Below, piece after piece: positions 9,036 through 22,400 of a stretch of 64,000 nucleotides of DNA (its first letter is position 1; every line of letters starts with the position of its first letter). The translations under genes and the position numbers were made by a program. Source of the DNA: Pollenia angustigena (taxonomy: Eukaryota > Arthropoda > Insecta > Diptera > Polleniidae); contig OV884059.1 in NCBI GenBank assembly GCA_930367215.1, positions 53,662,957 through 53,726,956 on the forward strand. Reading direction: 5' to 3'. The notes beneath the pieces were generated by a model. It had not been told where the DNA came from. It searched no databases and saw nothing but the letters and a program-made list of their open reading frames with translations.

Positions 9036-11220
9036 AGCGATTTATAGCTAAATTCAATTATAAGTTAAGCAATTTATCTATTTTTTATTGTTTTTTCATT
9101 ATATTTCAATAATTTTATTTAAAAAAGGGTGGTTTTAGGCGATTTATAGCTAAATTCAATTATTATTAAAAAAATAAAGCGATTTTTTATTGTTTTTTCA
9201 TTATATTTCAATAATTTTATTTAATAACGGGTGGTTTTTAGCGATTTATAGCTAAATTCAATTATAAGTTAAGCAATTTAGCGATTTTTTATTCTTTTTT
9301 CATTATATTTCAATAATTTTATTTAAAAAAGGGTGGTTTTTGGCGATTTATAGCTAAATTCAATTACTAGTTAAACAATTTAGTGATTTTTTATTGTTTT
9401 TTCATTATATTTCAATAATTATATTTAATAACGGGTGGTTTTTTTTAGCGATTTACAGCTAAATTCAATTATTAGTTAAGCAATTTGGCGATTTTTTATT
9501 GTTTTTTCATTATATTTCAATAATTTTATTTAAAAAAGGGTGGTTTTTGGCTATTTATAGCTAAATTCAATTATTTTTTAAAAAATGTAGCAATTTTTTA
9601 TTGTTTTTTCATTATATTTCAATAATTTTATTTAAAAAATTTAGTGATTTTTTATTGTTTTTCATTATATTTCAATAATTTTATTAAAAAAAGGGTAGTT
9701 TTTAGCGATTTATAGCTAAATTCAATTATTTAGCGATTTTTTTTTTATTATATTTCAATAATTTTATTTAAAAAAGGGGGGTTTTTAGCGATTTATAGCT
9801 AAGTTCAAATATTATTTAAAAAATTTTGCGATTTTTATTGTTTTTTCATTATATTTCAATAATTTTATTAAAAAACTGGTGGTTTTTAGCGATTTATAGC
9901 TAAATTCAATTATTTAGCGATTTTTTTTATTGTTTTTTTTTATTATATTTCAATAATGTTATTTAAAAAGGGTGGTTTTAAGCGATTTATAGCTAAATTC
10001 AATTATTATTTAAAAAATTTTGCGATTTTTATTGTTTTTTCATTATATTTCAATAATTTTATTTAAAAATGAGTGGTTTTAGGCGATGTATAGCTAAATT
10101 CAATTATTTTTTAAAAAATTTTGCGATTTTTTTATTGTTTTTTAATTATATTTCAATAATTTTATTTAAAAAATTTTGGTTTTTGGCGATTTATAGCTAA
10201 ATTCAATTATTATTTAAAAAATGTAGCGATTTTTTATTGTTTTTTCAATATATGTCAATAATTTTATTTAAAAATGAGTGGTTTTAGGCGATTTATAGCT
10301 AAATTCAATTATTTGTTTTAAAAAGTTTGCGATTTTTTATTGTTTTTTCATTATATTTCAATAACTTTATTTAAAAAAGGGTGGTTTTTGGCGATTTATA
10401 GCTAAACTCAATTATTATTTGAAAAATGTAGCGATTTTTTATTGTTTTTTCATTATATTTCAATAATTTTATTTAAAAAAGGGTGGTTTTTGGCGATTTA
10501 TAGCTAAATTCAATTACTAGTTAAACAATTTAGCGATTTTTTATTGTTTTTTCATTATATTTCAATAATTTTATTTAATAACGGGTAGTTTTTAGCGATT
10601 TATAGCTAAATTCAATTATTAGTTAAGCAATTTAGCGATTTTTTATTGTTTTTTCATTATATTTAAATAATTTTATTTAAAATAGGGTGGTTTTTGGCGA
10701 TTTATAGCTAAATTCAATTATTATTTAAAAAATGCAGCGATTTTTTATTGTTTTTTCATTATATTTCAATAATTTTATTTAAAAAATTTAGTGATTTTTT
10801 ATTGTTTTTCATTATATTTCAATAATTTTATTAAAAAAAGGGTGGTTTTTAGCGATTTATAGCTAAATTCAATTATTTAGCGATTTTTTTTTATTGTTTT
10901 TTTTATTATATTTCAATAATTTTATTTAAAAATGAGTGGTTTTAGACGATTTATAGCTAAATTCAATTATTATTTAAAAAATAAAGCGATTTTTATTATT
11001 TTTTCATTATATTTCAATAACTTTATTTAAAAAAGGGTGGTTTTTGGCGACTTATAGCTAAATTCAATTATTATTTAAAAAATTTTGCGATTTTTTATTG
11101 TTTTTTCATTATATTTCAATAATTTTATTAAAAAACTGGTGGTTTTTAGCGATTTATAGCTAAATTCAATTATTTAGCGATTTTTTTTTATTGTTGTTTT
11201 TTATTATATTTCAATAATTT
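9036..11220 (+). repeat. Higher-order block A, copy 1 (~2.19 kb)
   Basis: A run of variants recurs at 17273-19460, offset by ~8.24 kb. Diagnostic features are TAAGTTAAGCAATTTATCTA (9061; 17300) and the GGGGGG-containing monomer near 9775 (18010). The copies differ by single bases and homopolymer lengths. Confidence 0.85.
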
Positions 11221-11699
11221 TATTTAAAAAATTTAGCGATTTTTTATTGTTTTTCATTATATTTCAATAATTTTATTTAAAAAAGGGTGGTTTTTGGCGA
11301 TTTATAGCTAAATTCAATTACTAGTTAAACAATTTAGCGATTTTTTATTGTTTTTTCATTATATTTCAATAATTTTATTTAATAACGGGTGGTTTTTAGC
11401 GATTTATAGCTAAATTCAATTATTAGTTAAGCAATTTATCGATTTTTTATTGTTTTTTTATTATATTTCAATAATTTTATTAAAAAACTGGTGGTTTTTA
11501 GCGATTTATAGCTAAATTCAATTATTTAGCGATTTTTTTTTATTGTTGTTTTTTATTATATTTCAATAATTTTATTTAAAAAATTTAGCGATTTTTTATT
11601 GTTTTTCATTATATTTCAATAATTTTATTTAAAAAAGGGTGGTTTTAAGCGATTTATAGCTAAATTCAATTATTATTTAAAAAATTTTGCGATTTTTCA

Positions 11700-14600
11700 A
11701 TAATTTTATTTAAAACTGGTGGTTTTTAGCGATTTATAGCTAAATTCAATTATTAGTTAAACAATTTAGCGATTTTTTATTGTTTTTTCATTATATTTCA
11801 ATAATTTTATTTAAAAAAAGGGTGGTTTTTGGCGATTTATAGCTAAATTCAATTATTATTTGAAAAATGTAGCGATTTTTTATTGTTTTTTCATTATATT
11901 TCAATAATTTTATTTAAAAAATTTAGCGATTTTTTATTGTTTTTCATTATATTTCAATAATTTTATTTAAAAAAGGGTGGTTTTTGGCGATTTATAGCTA
12001 AATTCAATTACTAGTTAAACAATTTAGCGATTTTTTATTGTTTTTTCATTATATTTCAATAATTTTATTTAATAACGGGTGGTTTTTAGCGATTTATAGC
12101 TAAATTCAATTATTAGTTAAGCAATTTATCGATTTTTTATTGTTTTTTTATTATATTTCCATAATTTTATTTAAAAATGAGTGGTTTTAGGCGATGTATA
12201 GCTAAATTCAATTATTTTTTAAAAAATTTTGCGATTTTATTATTGTTTTTTAATTATATTTCAATAATTTTATTTAAAAAATGTTGGTTTTTGGCGATTT
12301 ATAGCTAAATTCAATTATTATTTAAAAAATGTAGCGATTTTTTATTGTTTTTTCAATATATTTCAATAATTTTATTTAAAAATGAGTGGTTTTAGGCGAT
12401 TTATAGCTAAATTCAATTATTTTTTTTAAAAAGTTTGCGATTTTTTATTGTTTTTTCATTATATTTCAATAACTTTATTTAAAAAAGGGTGGTTTTTGGC
12501 GATTTATAGCTAAATTCAATTATTATTTGAAAAATGTAGCGATTTTTTATTGTTTTTTCATTATATTTCAATAATTTTATTTAAAAAATGTAGCGATTTT
12601 TTATTGTTTTTTCATTATATTTCAATAATTTTATTTAAAAAAAGTGTGGTTTTTGGCGATTTATAGCTAAATTCAATTATTATTTGAAAAATGTAGCGAT
12701 TTTTTATTGTTTTTTCATTATATTTCAATAATTTTATTTAAAAAATTTAGCGATTTTTTATGGTTTTTCATTTTATTTCAATAATTTTATTTAAAAAAGG
12801 GTGGTTTTTGGCGATTTATAGCTAAATTCAATTACTAGTTAAACAATTTAGCGATTTTTTATTGTTTTTTCATTATATTTCAATAATTTTATTTAATAAC
12901 GGGTGGTTTTTAGCGATTTATAGCTAAATTCAATTATTAGTTAAGCAATTTAGCGATTTTTTATTGTTTTTTCATTATATTTCAATAATTTTATTTAATA
13001 ACGGGTGGTTTTTAGCGATTTATAGCTAAATTCAATTATTAGTTAAGCAATTTAGCGATTTTTTATTGTTTTTTCATTATATTTCAATAATTTTATTTAA
13101 AAAAGGGTGGTTTTAGGCGATTTATAGATAAATTCAATTATTATTTAAAAAATGTAGCGATTTTTTATTGTTTTTTCATTATATTTCAATAATTTTATTT
13201 AAAAAAGGGTGGTTTTTGGCGATTTATAGCTAAATTCAATTACTAGTTAAACAATTTAGCGATTTTTTTATTGTTTTTTCATTATATTTCAATAATTTTA
13301 TTTAATAACGGGTAGTTTTTAGCGATTTATAGCTAAATTCAATTATTAGTTAAGCAATTTAGCGATTTTTTATTGTTTTTTCATTATATTTAAATAATTT
13401 TATTTAAAATAGGGTGGTTTTTGGCGATTTATAGCTAAATTCAATTATTATTTAAAAAATGCAGCGATTTTTTATTGTTTTTTCATTATATTTCAATAAT
13501 TTTATTTAAAAAATTTAGTGATTTTTTATTGTTTTTCATTATATTTCAATAATTTTATTAAAAAAAGGGTGGTTTTTAGCGATTTATAGCTAAATTCAAT
13601 TATTTAGCGATTTTTTTTTATTGTTTTTTTATTATATTTCAATAATTTTATTTAAAAATGAGTGGTTTTAGGCGATTTATAGCTAAATTCAATTATTATT
13701 TAAAAAATAAAGCGATTTTTATTATTTTTTCATTATATTTCAATAACTTTATTTAAAAAAGGGTGGTTTTTGGCGACTTATAGCTAAATTCAATTATTAT
13801 TTAAAAAATTTAGCGATTTTTTTATTGATTTTTCATTATATTTCAATAATTTTATTTAAAACTGGTGGTTTTTAGCGATTTATAGCTAAATTCAATTATT
13901 AGTTAAACAATTTAGCGATTTTTTATTGTTTTTTCATTATATTTCAATAATTGTATTTAAAACTGGTGGTTTTTAGCGATTTATAGCTAAATTCAATTAT
14001 TAGTTAAACAATTTAGCGATTTTTATTGATTTTTCATTATATTTCAATAATTTTATTTAAAACTGGTGGTTTTTAGCGATTTATAGCTAAATTCAATTAT
14101 TAGTTAAACAATTTAGCGATTTTTTATTGTTTTTTCATTATATTTCAATAATTTTATTTAAAAAAAGGGTGGTTTTTGGCGATTTATAGCTAAATTCAAT
14201 TATTATTTGAAAAATGTAGCGATTTTTTATTGTTTTTTCATTATATTTCAATAATTTTATTTAAAAAATTTAGCGATTTTTTATTGTTTTTCATTATATT
14301 TCAATAATTTTATTTAAAAAAGGGTGGTTTTTGGCGATTTATAGCTAAATTCAATTACTAGTTAAACAATTTAGCGATTTTTTATTGTTTTTTCATTATA
14401 TTTCAATAATTTTATTTAATAACGGGTGGTTTTTAGCGATTTATAGCTAAATTCAATTATTAGTTAAGCAATTTATCGATTTTTTATTGTTTTTTTATTA
14501 TATTTCCATAATTTTATTTAAAAATGAGTGGTTTTAGGCGATGTATAGCTAAATTCAATTATTTTTTAAAAAATTTTGCGATTTTTTTATTGTTTTTTAA

Positions 14601-16836
14601 TTATATTTCAATAATTTTATTTAAAAAATGTTGGTTTTTGGCGATTTATAGCTAAATTCAATTATTATTTAAAAAATGTAGCGATTTTTTATTGTTTTTT
14701 CAATATATTTCAATAATTTTATTTAAAAATGAGTGGTTTTAGGCGATTTATAGCTAAATTCAATTATTTTTTTTAAAAAGTTTGCGATTTTTTATTGTTT
14801 TTTCATTATATTTCAATAACTTTATTTAAAAAAGGGTGGTTTTTGGCGATTTATAGCTAAATTCAATTATTATTTGAAAAATGTAGCGATTTTTTATTGT
14901 TTTTTCATTATATTTCAATAATTTTATTTAAAAAATGTAGCGATTTTTTATTGTTTTTTCATTATATTTCAATAATTTTATTTAAAAAAAGTGTGGTTTT
15001 TGGCGATTTATAGCTAAATTCAATTATTATTTGAAAAATGTAGCGATTTTTTATTGTTTTTTCATTATATTTCAATAATTTTATTTAAAAAATTTAGCGA
15101 TTTTTTATGGTTTTTCATTTTATTTCAATAATTTTATTTAAAAAAGGGTGGTTTTTGGCGATTTATAGCTAAATTCAATTACTAGTTAAACAATTTAGCG
15201 ATTTTTTATTGTTTTTTCATTATATTTCAATAATTTTATTTAATAACGGGTGGTTTTTAGCGATTTATAGCTAAATTCAATTATTAGTTAAGCAATTTAG
15301 CGATTTTTTATTGTTTTTTCATTATATTTCAATAATTTTATTTAATAACGGGTGGTTTTTAGCGATTTATAGCTAAATTCAATTATTAGTTAAGCAATTT
15401 AGCGATTTTTTATTGTTTTTTCATTATATTTCAATAATTTTATTTAAAAAAGGGTGGTTTTAGGCGATTTATAGATAAATTCAATTATTATTTAAAAAAT
15501 GTAGCGATTTTTTATTGTTTTTTCATTATATTTCAATAATTTTATTTAAAAAAGGGTGGTTTTTGGCGATTTATAGCTAAATTCAATTACTAGTTAAACA
15601 ATTTAGCGATTTTTTTATTGTTTTTTCATTATATTTCAATAATTTTATTTAATAACGGGTAGTTTTTAGCGATTTATAGCTAAATTCAATTATTAGTTAA
15701 GCAATTTAGCGATTTTTTATTGTTTTTTCATTATATTTAAATAATTTTATTTAAAATAGGGTGGTTTTTGGCGATTTATAGCTAAATTCAATTATTATTT
15801 AAAAAATGCAGCGATTTTTTATTGTTTTTTCATTATATTTCAATAATTTTATTTAAAAAATTTAGTGATTTTTTATTGTTTTTCATTATATTTCAATAAT
15901 TTTATTAAAAAAAGGGTGGTTTTTAGCGATTTATAGCTAAATTCAATTATTTAGCGATTTTTTTTTATTGTTTTTTTATTATATTTCAATAATTTTATTT
16001 AAAAATGAGTGGTTTTAGGCGATTTATAGCTAAATTCAATTATTATTTAAAAAATAAAGCGATTTTTATTATTTTTTCATTATATTTCAATAACTTTATT
16101 TAAAAAAGGGTGGTTTTTGGCGACTTATAGCTAAATTCAATTATTATTTAAAAAATTTAGCGATTTTTTTATTGATTTTTCATTATATTTCAATAATTTT
16201 ATTTAAAACTGGTGGTTTTTAGCGATTTATAGCTAAATTCAATTATTAGTTAAACAATTTAGCGATTTTTTATTGTTTTTTCATTATATTTCAATAATTG
16301 TATTTAAAACTGGTGGTTTTTAGCGATTTATAGCTAAATTCAATTATTAGTTAAACAATTTAGCGATTTTTATTGATTTTTCATTATATTTCAATAATTT
16401 TATTTAAAACTGGTGGTTTTTAGCGATTTATAGCTAAATTCAATTATTAGTTAAACAATTTAGCGATTTTTTATTGTTTTTTCATTATATTTCAATAATT
16501 TTATTTAAAAAAAGGGTGGTTTTTGGCGATTTATAGCTAAATTCAATTATTATTTGAAAAATGTAGCTATTTTTTATTGTTTTTTCATTATATTTCAATA
16601 ATTTTATTTAAAAAATTTAGCGATTTTTTATTGTTTTTCATTATATTTCAATAATTTTATTTAAAAAAGGGTGGTTTTTGGCGATTTATAGCTAAATTCA
16701 ATTACTAGTTAAACAATTTAGCGATTTTTTATTGTTTTTTCATTATATTTCAATAATTTTATTTAATAACGGGTGGTTTTTAGCGATTTATAGCTAAATT
16801 CAATTATTAGTTAAGCAATTTATCGATTTTTTATTG
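11700..16836 (+). repeat. Tandem 2,347-bp higher-order repeat
   Basis: Two full copies and a partial third, with the AAACTGGTGG monomers starting at 11714, 14061 and 16408. Rare variants repeat at the same offset: TTATATTTCCATAATT (12159 and 14506) and AAAGTGTGGTTTTTGG (12644 and 14991). A related 2.35-kb unit occurs at 19547-21895. The third copy diverges near 16836. Confidence 0.9.
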
Positions 16837-17272
16837 TTTTTTCATTATATTTCAATAATTTTATTTAATAACGGGTGGTTTTTAGCGATTTATAGCTAAA
16901 TTCAATTATTAGTTAAGCAATTTAGCGATTTTTTATTGTTTTTTCATTATATTTCAATAATTTTATTTAAAAAAGGGTGGTTTTTTATTGTTTTTTCATT
17001 ATATTTCAATAATTTTATTTAAAAAATTTAGTGATTTTTTATTGTTTTTCATTATATTTCAATAATTTTATTAAAAAAAGGGTGGTTTTTAGCGATTTAT
17101 AGCTAAATTCAATTATTTAGCGATTTTTTTTTTATTATATTTCAATAATTTTATTTAAAAAAGGGGGGTTTTTAGCGATTTATAGCTAAATTCAATTATT
17201 ATTTAAAACATTTTGCGATTTTTATTGTTTTTTCATTATATTTCAATAATTTTATTAAAAAACTGGTGGTTT

Positions 17273-19460
17273 TTAGCGATTTATAGCTAAATTCAATTAT
17301 AAGTTAAGCAATTTATCTATTTTTTATTGTTTTTTCATTATATTTCAATAATTTTATTTAAAAAAGGGTGGTTTTAGGCGATTTATAGCTAAATTCAATT
17401 ATTATTAAAAAAATAAAGCGATTTTTTATTGTTTTTTCATTATATTTCAATAATTTTATTTAATAACGGGTGGTTTTTAGCGATTTATAGCTAAATTCAA
17501 TTATAAGTTAAGCAATTTAGCGATTTTTTATTCTTTTTTCATTATATTTCAATAATTTTATTTAAAAAAGGGTGGTTTTTGGCGATTTATAGCTAAATTC
17601 AATTACTAGTTAAACAATTTAGTGATTTTTTATTGTTTTTTCATTATATTTCAATAATTATATTTAATAACGGGTGGTTTTTTTAGCGATTTACAGCTAA
17701 ATTCAATTATTAGTTAAGCAATTTGGCGATTTTTTATTGTTTTTTCATTATATTTCAATAATTTTATTTAAAAAAGGGTGGTTTTTGGCGATTTATAGCT
17801 AAATTCAATTATTTTTTAAAAAATGTAGCAATTTTTTATTGTTTTTTCATTATATTTCAATAATTTTATTTAAAAAATTTAGTGATTTTTTATTGTTTTT
17901 CATTATATTTCAATAATTTTATTAAAAAAAGGGTAGTTTTTAGCGATTTATAGCTAAATTCAATTATTTAGCGATTTTTTTTTTATTATATTTCAATAAT
18001 TTTATTTAAAAAAGGGGGGTTTTTAGCGATTTATAGCTAAGTTCAATTATTATTTAAAAAATTTTGCGATTTTTATTGTTTTTTCATTATATTTCAATAA
18101 TTTTATTAAAAAACTGGTGGTTTTTAGCGATTTATAGCTAAATTCAATTATTTAGCGATTTTTTTTATTGTTTTTTTTTTATTATATTTCAATAATTTTA
18201 TTTAAAAAGGGTGGTTTTAAGCGATTTATAGCTAAATTCAATTATTATTTAAAAAATTTTGCGATTTTTATTGTTTTTTCATTATATTTCAATAATTTTA
18301 TTTAAAAATGAGTGGTTTTAGGCGATGTATAGCTAAATTCAATTATTTTTTAAAAAATTTTGCGATTTTTTTATTGTTTTTTAATTATATTTCAATAATT
18401 TTATTTAAAAAATTTTGGTTTTTGGCGATTTATAGCTAAATTCAATTATTATTTAAAAAATGTAGCGATTTTTTATTGTTTTTTCAATATATTTCAATAA
18501 TTTTATTTAAAAATGAGTGGTTTTTGGCGATTTATAGCTAAATTCAATTATTTGTTTTAAAAAGTTTGCGATTTTTTATTGTTTTTTCATTATATTTCAA
18601 TAACTTTATTTAAAAAAGGGTGGTTTTTGGCGATTTATAGCTAAATTCAATTATTATTTGAAAAATGTAGCGATTTTTTATTGTTTTTTCATTATATTTC
18701 AATAATTTTATTTAAAAAAGGGTGGTTTTTGGCGATTTATAGCTAAATTCAATTACTAGTTAAACAATTTAGCGATTTTTTATTGTTTTTTCATTATATT
18801 TCAATAATTTTATTTAATAACGGGTAGTTTTTAGCGATTTATAGCTAAATTCAATTATTAGTTAAGCAATTTAGCGATTTTTTATTGTTTTTTCATTATA
18901 TTTAAATAATTTTATTTAAAATAGGGTGGTTTTTGGCGATTTATAGCTAAATTCAATTATTATTTAAAAAATGCAGCGATTTTTTATTGTTTTTTCATTA
19001 TATTTCAATAATTTTATTTAAAAAATTTAGTGATTTTTTATTGTTTTTCATTATATTTCAATAATTTTATTAAAAAAAGGGTGGTTTTTAGCGATTTATA
19101 GCTAAATTCAATTATTTAGCGATTTTTTTTTATTGTTTTTTTTATTATATTTCAATAATTTTATTTAAAAATGAGTGGTTTTAGACGATTTATAGCTAAA
19201 TTCAATTATTATTTAAAAAATAAAGCGATTTTTATTATTTTTTCATTATATTTCAATAACTTTATTTAAAAAAGGGTGGTTTTTGGCGACTTATAGCTAA
19301 ATTCAATTATTATTTAAAAAATTTTGCGATTTTTTATTGTTTTTTCATTATATTTCAATAATTTTATTAAAAAACTGGTGGTTTTTAGCGATTTATAGCT
19401 AAATTCAATTATTTAGCGATTTTTTTTTATTGTTGTTTTTTATTATATTTCAATAATTTT
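17273..19460 (+). repeat. Higher-order block A, copy 2 (~2.19 kb)
   Basis: Second copy of the 9036-11220 block. It ends where a TTTTATGCAAAAAGGG variant begins (19458), whereas copy 1 continues into a short monomer. That places the exchange point within a monomer. Confidence 0.85.
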
Positions 19461-22400
19461 ATGCAAAAAGGGTGGTTTTAAGCGATTTATAGCTAAATTC
19501 AATTATTATTTAAAAAATATTGCGATTTTTCAATAATTTTATTTAAAACTGGTGGTTTTTAGCGATTTATAGCTAAATTCAATTATTAGTTAAACAATTT
19601 AGCGATTTTTTATTGTTTTTTCATTATATTTCAATAATTTTATTTAAAAAAAGGGTGGTTTTTGGCGATTTATAGCTAAATTCAATTATTATTTGAAAAA
19701 TGTAGCGATTTTTTATTGTTTTTTCATTATATTTCAATAATTTTATTTAAAAAATTTAGCGATTTTTTATTGTTTTTCATTATATTTCAATAATTTTATT
19801 TAAAAAAGGGTGGTTTTTGGCGATTTATAGCTAAATTCAATTACTAGTTAAACAATTTAGCGATTTTTTATTGTTTTTTCATTATATTTCAATAATTTTA
19901 TTTAATAACGGGTGGTTTTTAGCGATTTATAGCTAAATTCAATTATTAGTTAAGCAATTTATCGATTTTTTATTGTTTTTTTATTATATTTCAATAATTT
20001 TATTTAAAAATGAGTGGTTTTAGGCGATGTATAGCTAAATTCAATTATTTTTTAAAAAATTTTGCGATTTTTTTATTGTTTTTTAATTATATTTCAATAA
20101 TTTTATTTAAAAAATGTTGGTTTTTGGCGATTTATAGCTAAATTCAATTATTATTTAAAAAATGTAGCGATTTTTTATTGTTTTTTCAATATATTTCAAT
20201 AATTTTATTTAAAAATGAGTGGTTTTAGGCGATTTATAGCTAAATTCAATTATTTTTTTTAAAAAGTTTGCGATTTTTTATTGTTTTTTCCATTATATTT
20301 CAATAACTTTATTTAAAAAAGGGTGGTTTTTGGCGATTTATAGCTAAATTCAATTATTATTTGAAAAATGTAGCGATTTTTTATTGTTTTTTCATTATAT
20401 TTCAATAATTTTATTTAAAAAATGTAGCGATTTTTTATTGTTTTTCATTATATTTCAATAATTTTATTGAAAAAAAGTTTGGTTTTTGGCGATTTATAGC
20501 TAAATTCAATTATTATTTGAAAAATGTAGCGATTTTTTATTGTTTTTTCATTATATTTCAATAATTTTATTTAAAAAATTTAGCGATTTTTTATGGTTTT
20601 TCATTTTATTTCAATAATTTTATTTAAAAAAGGGTGGTTTTTGGCGATTTATAGCTAAATTCAATTACTAGTTAAACAATTTAGCGATTTTTTATTGTTT
20701 TTTCATTATATTTCAATAATTTTCTTTAATAACGGGTGGTTTTTAGCGATTTATAGCTAAATTCAATTATTAGTTAAGCAATTTAGCGATTTTTTATTGT
20801 TTTTTCATTATATTTCAATAATTTTATTTAATAACGGGTGGTTTTTAGCGATTTATAGCTAAATTCAATTATTAGTTAAGCAATTTAGCGATTTTTTATT
20901 GTTTTTTCATTATATTTCAATAATTTTATTTAAAAAAGGGTGGTTTTAGGCGATTTATAGATAAATTCAATTATTATTTAAAAAATGTAGCGATTTTTTA
21001 TTGTTTTTTCATTATATTTCAATAATTTTATTTAAAAAAGGGTGGTTTTTGGCGATTTATAGCTAAATTCAATTACTAGTTAAACAATTTAGCGATTTTT
21101 TTATTGTTTTTTCATTATATTTCAATAATTTTATTTAATAACGGGTAGTTTTTAGCGATTTATAGCTAAATTCAATTATTAGTTAAGCAATTTAGCGATT
21201 TTTTATTGTTTTTTCATTATATTTAAATAATTTTATTTAAAATAGGGTGGTTTTTGGCGATTTATAGCTAAATTCAATTATTATTTAAAAAATGCAGCGA
21301 TTTTTTATTGTTTTTTCATTATATTTCAATAATTTTATTTAAAAACATTTAGTGATTTTTTATTGTTTTTCATTATATTTCAATAATTTTATTAAAAAAA
21401 GGGTGGTTTTTAGCGATTTATAGCTAAATTCAATTATTTAGCGATTTTTTTTTATTGTTTTTTTATTATATTTCAGTAATTTTATTTAAAAATGAGTGGT
21501 TTTAGGCGATTTATAGCTAAATTCAATTATTATTTAAAAAATAAAGCGATTTTTATTATTTTTTCATTATATTTCAATAACTTTATTTAAAAAAGGGTGG
21601 TTTTTGGCGACTTATAGCTAAATTCAATTATTATTTAAAAAATTTAGCGATTTTTTTATTGATTTTTCATTATATTTCAATAATTTTATTTAAAACTGGT
21701 GGTTTTTAGCGATTTATAGCTAAATTCAATTATTAGTTAAACAATTTAGCGATTTTTTATTGTTTTTTCATTATATTTCAATAATTGTATTTAAAACTGG
21801 TGGTTTTTAGCGATTTATAGCTAAATTCAATTATTAGTTAAACAATTTAGCGATTTTTATTGATTTTTCATTATATTTCAATAATTTTATTTAAAACTGG
21901 TGGTTTTTAGCGATTTATAGCTAAATTCAATTATTAGTTAAACAATTTAGCGATTTTTTATTGTTTTTTCATTATATTTCAATAATTTTATTTAAAAAAA
22001 GGGTGGTTTTTGGCGATTTATAGCTAAATTCAATTATTATTTGAAAAATGTAGCGATTTTTTATTGTTTTTTCATTATATTTCAATAATTTTATTTAAAA
22101 AATTTAGCGATTTTTTATTGTTTTTCATTATATTTCAATAATTTTATTTAAAAAAGGGTGGTTTTTGGCGATTTATAGCTAAATTCAATTACTAGTTAAA
22201 CAATTTAGCGATTTTTTATTGTTTTTTCATTATATTTCAATAATTTTATTTAATAACGGGTGGTTTTTAGCGATTTATAGCTAAATTCAATTATTAATTA
22301 AGCAATTTATCGATTTTTTATTGTTTTTTCATTATATTTCAATAATTTTATTTAATAACGGGTGGTTTTTAGCGATTTATAGCTAAATTCAATTATTAGT

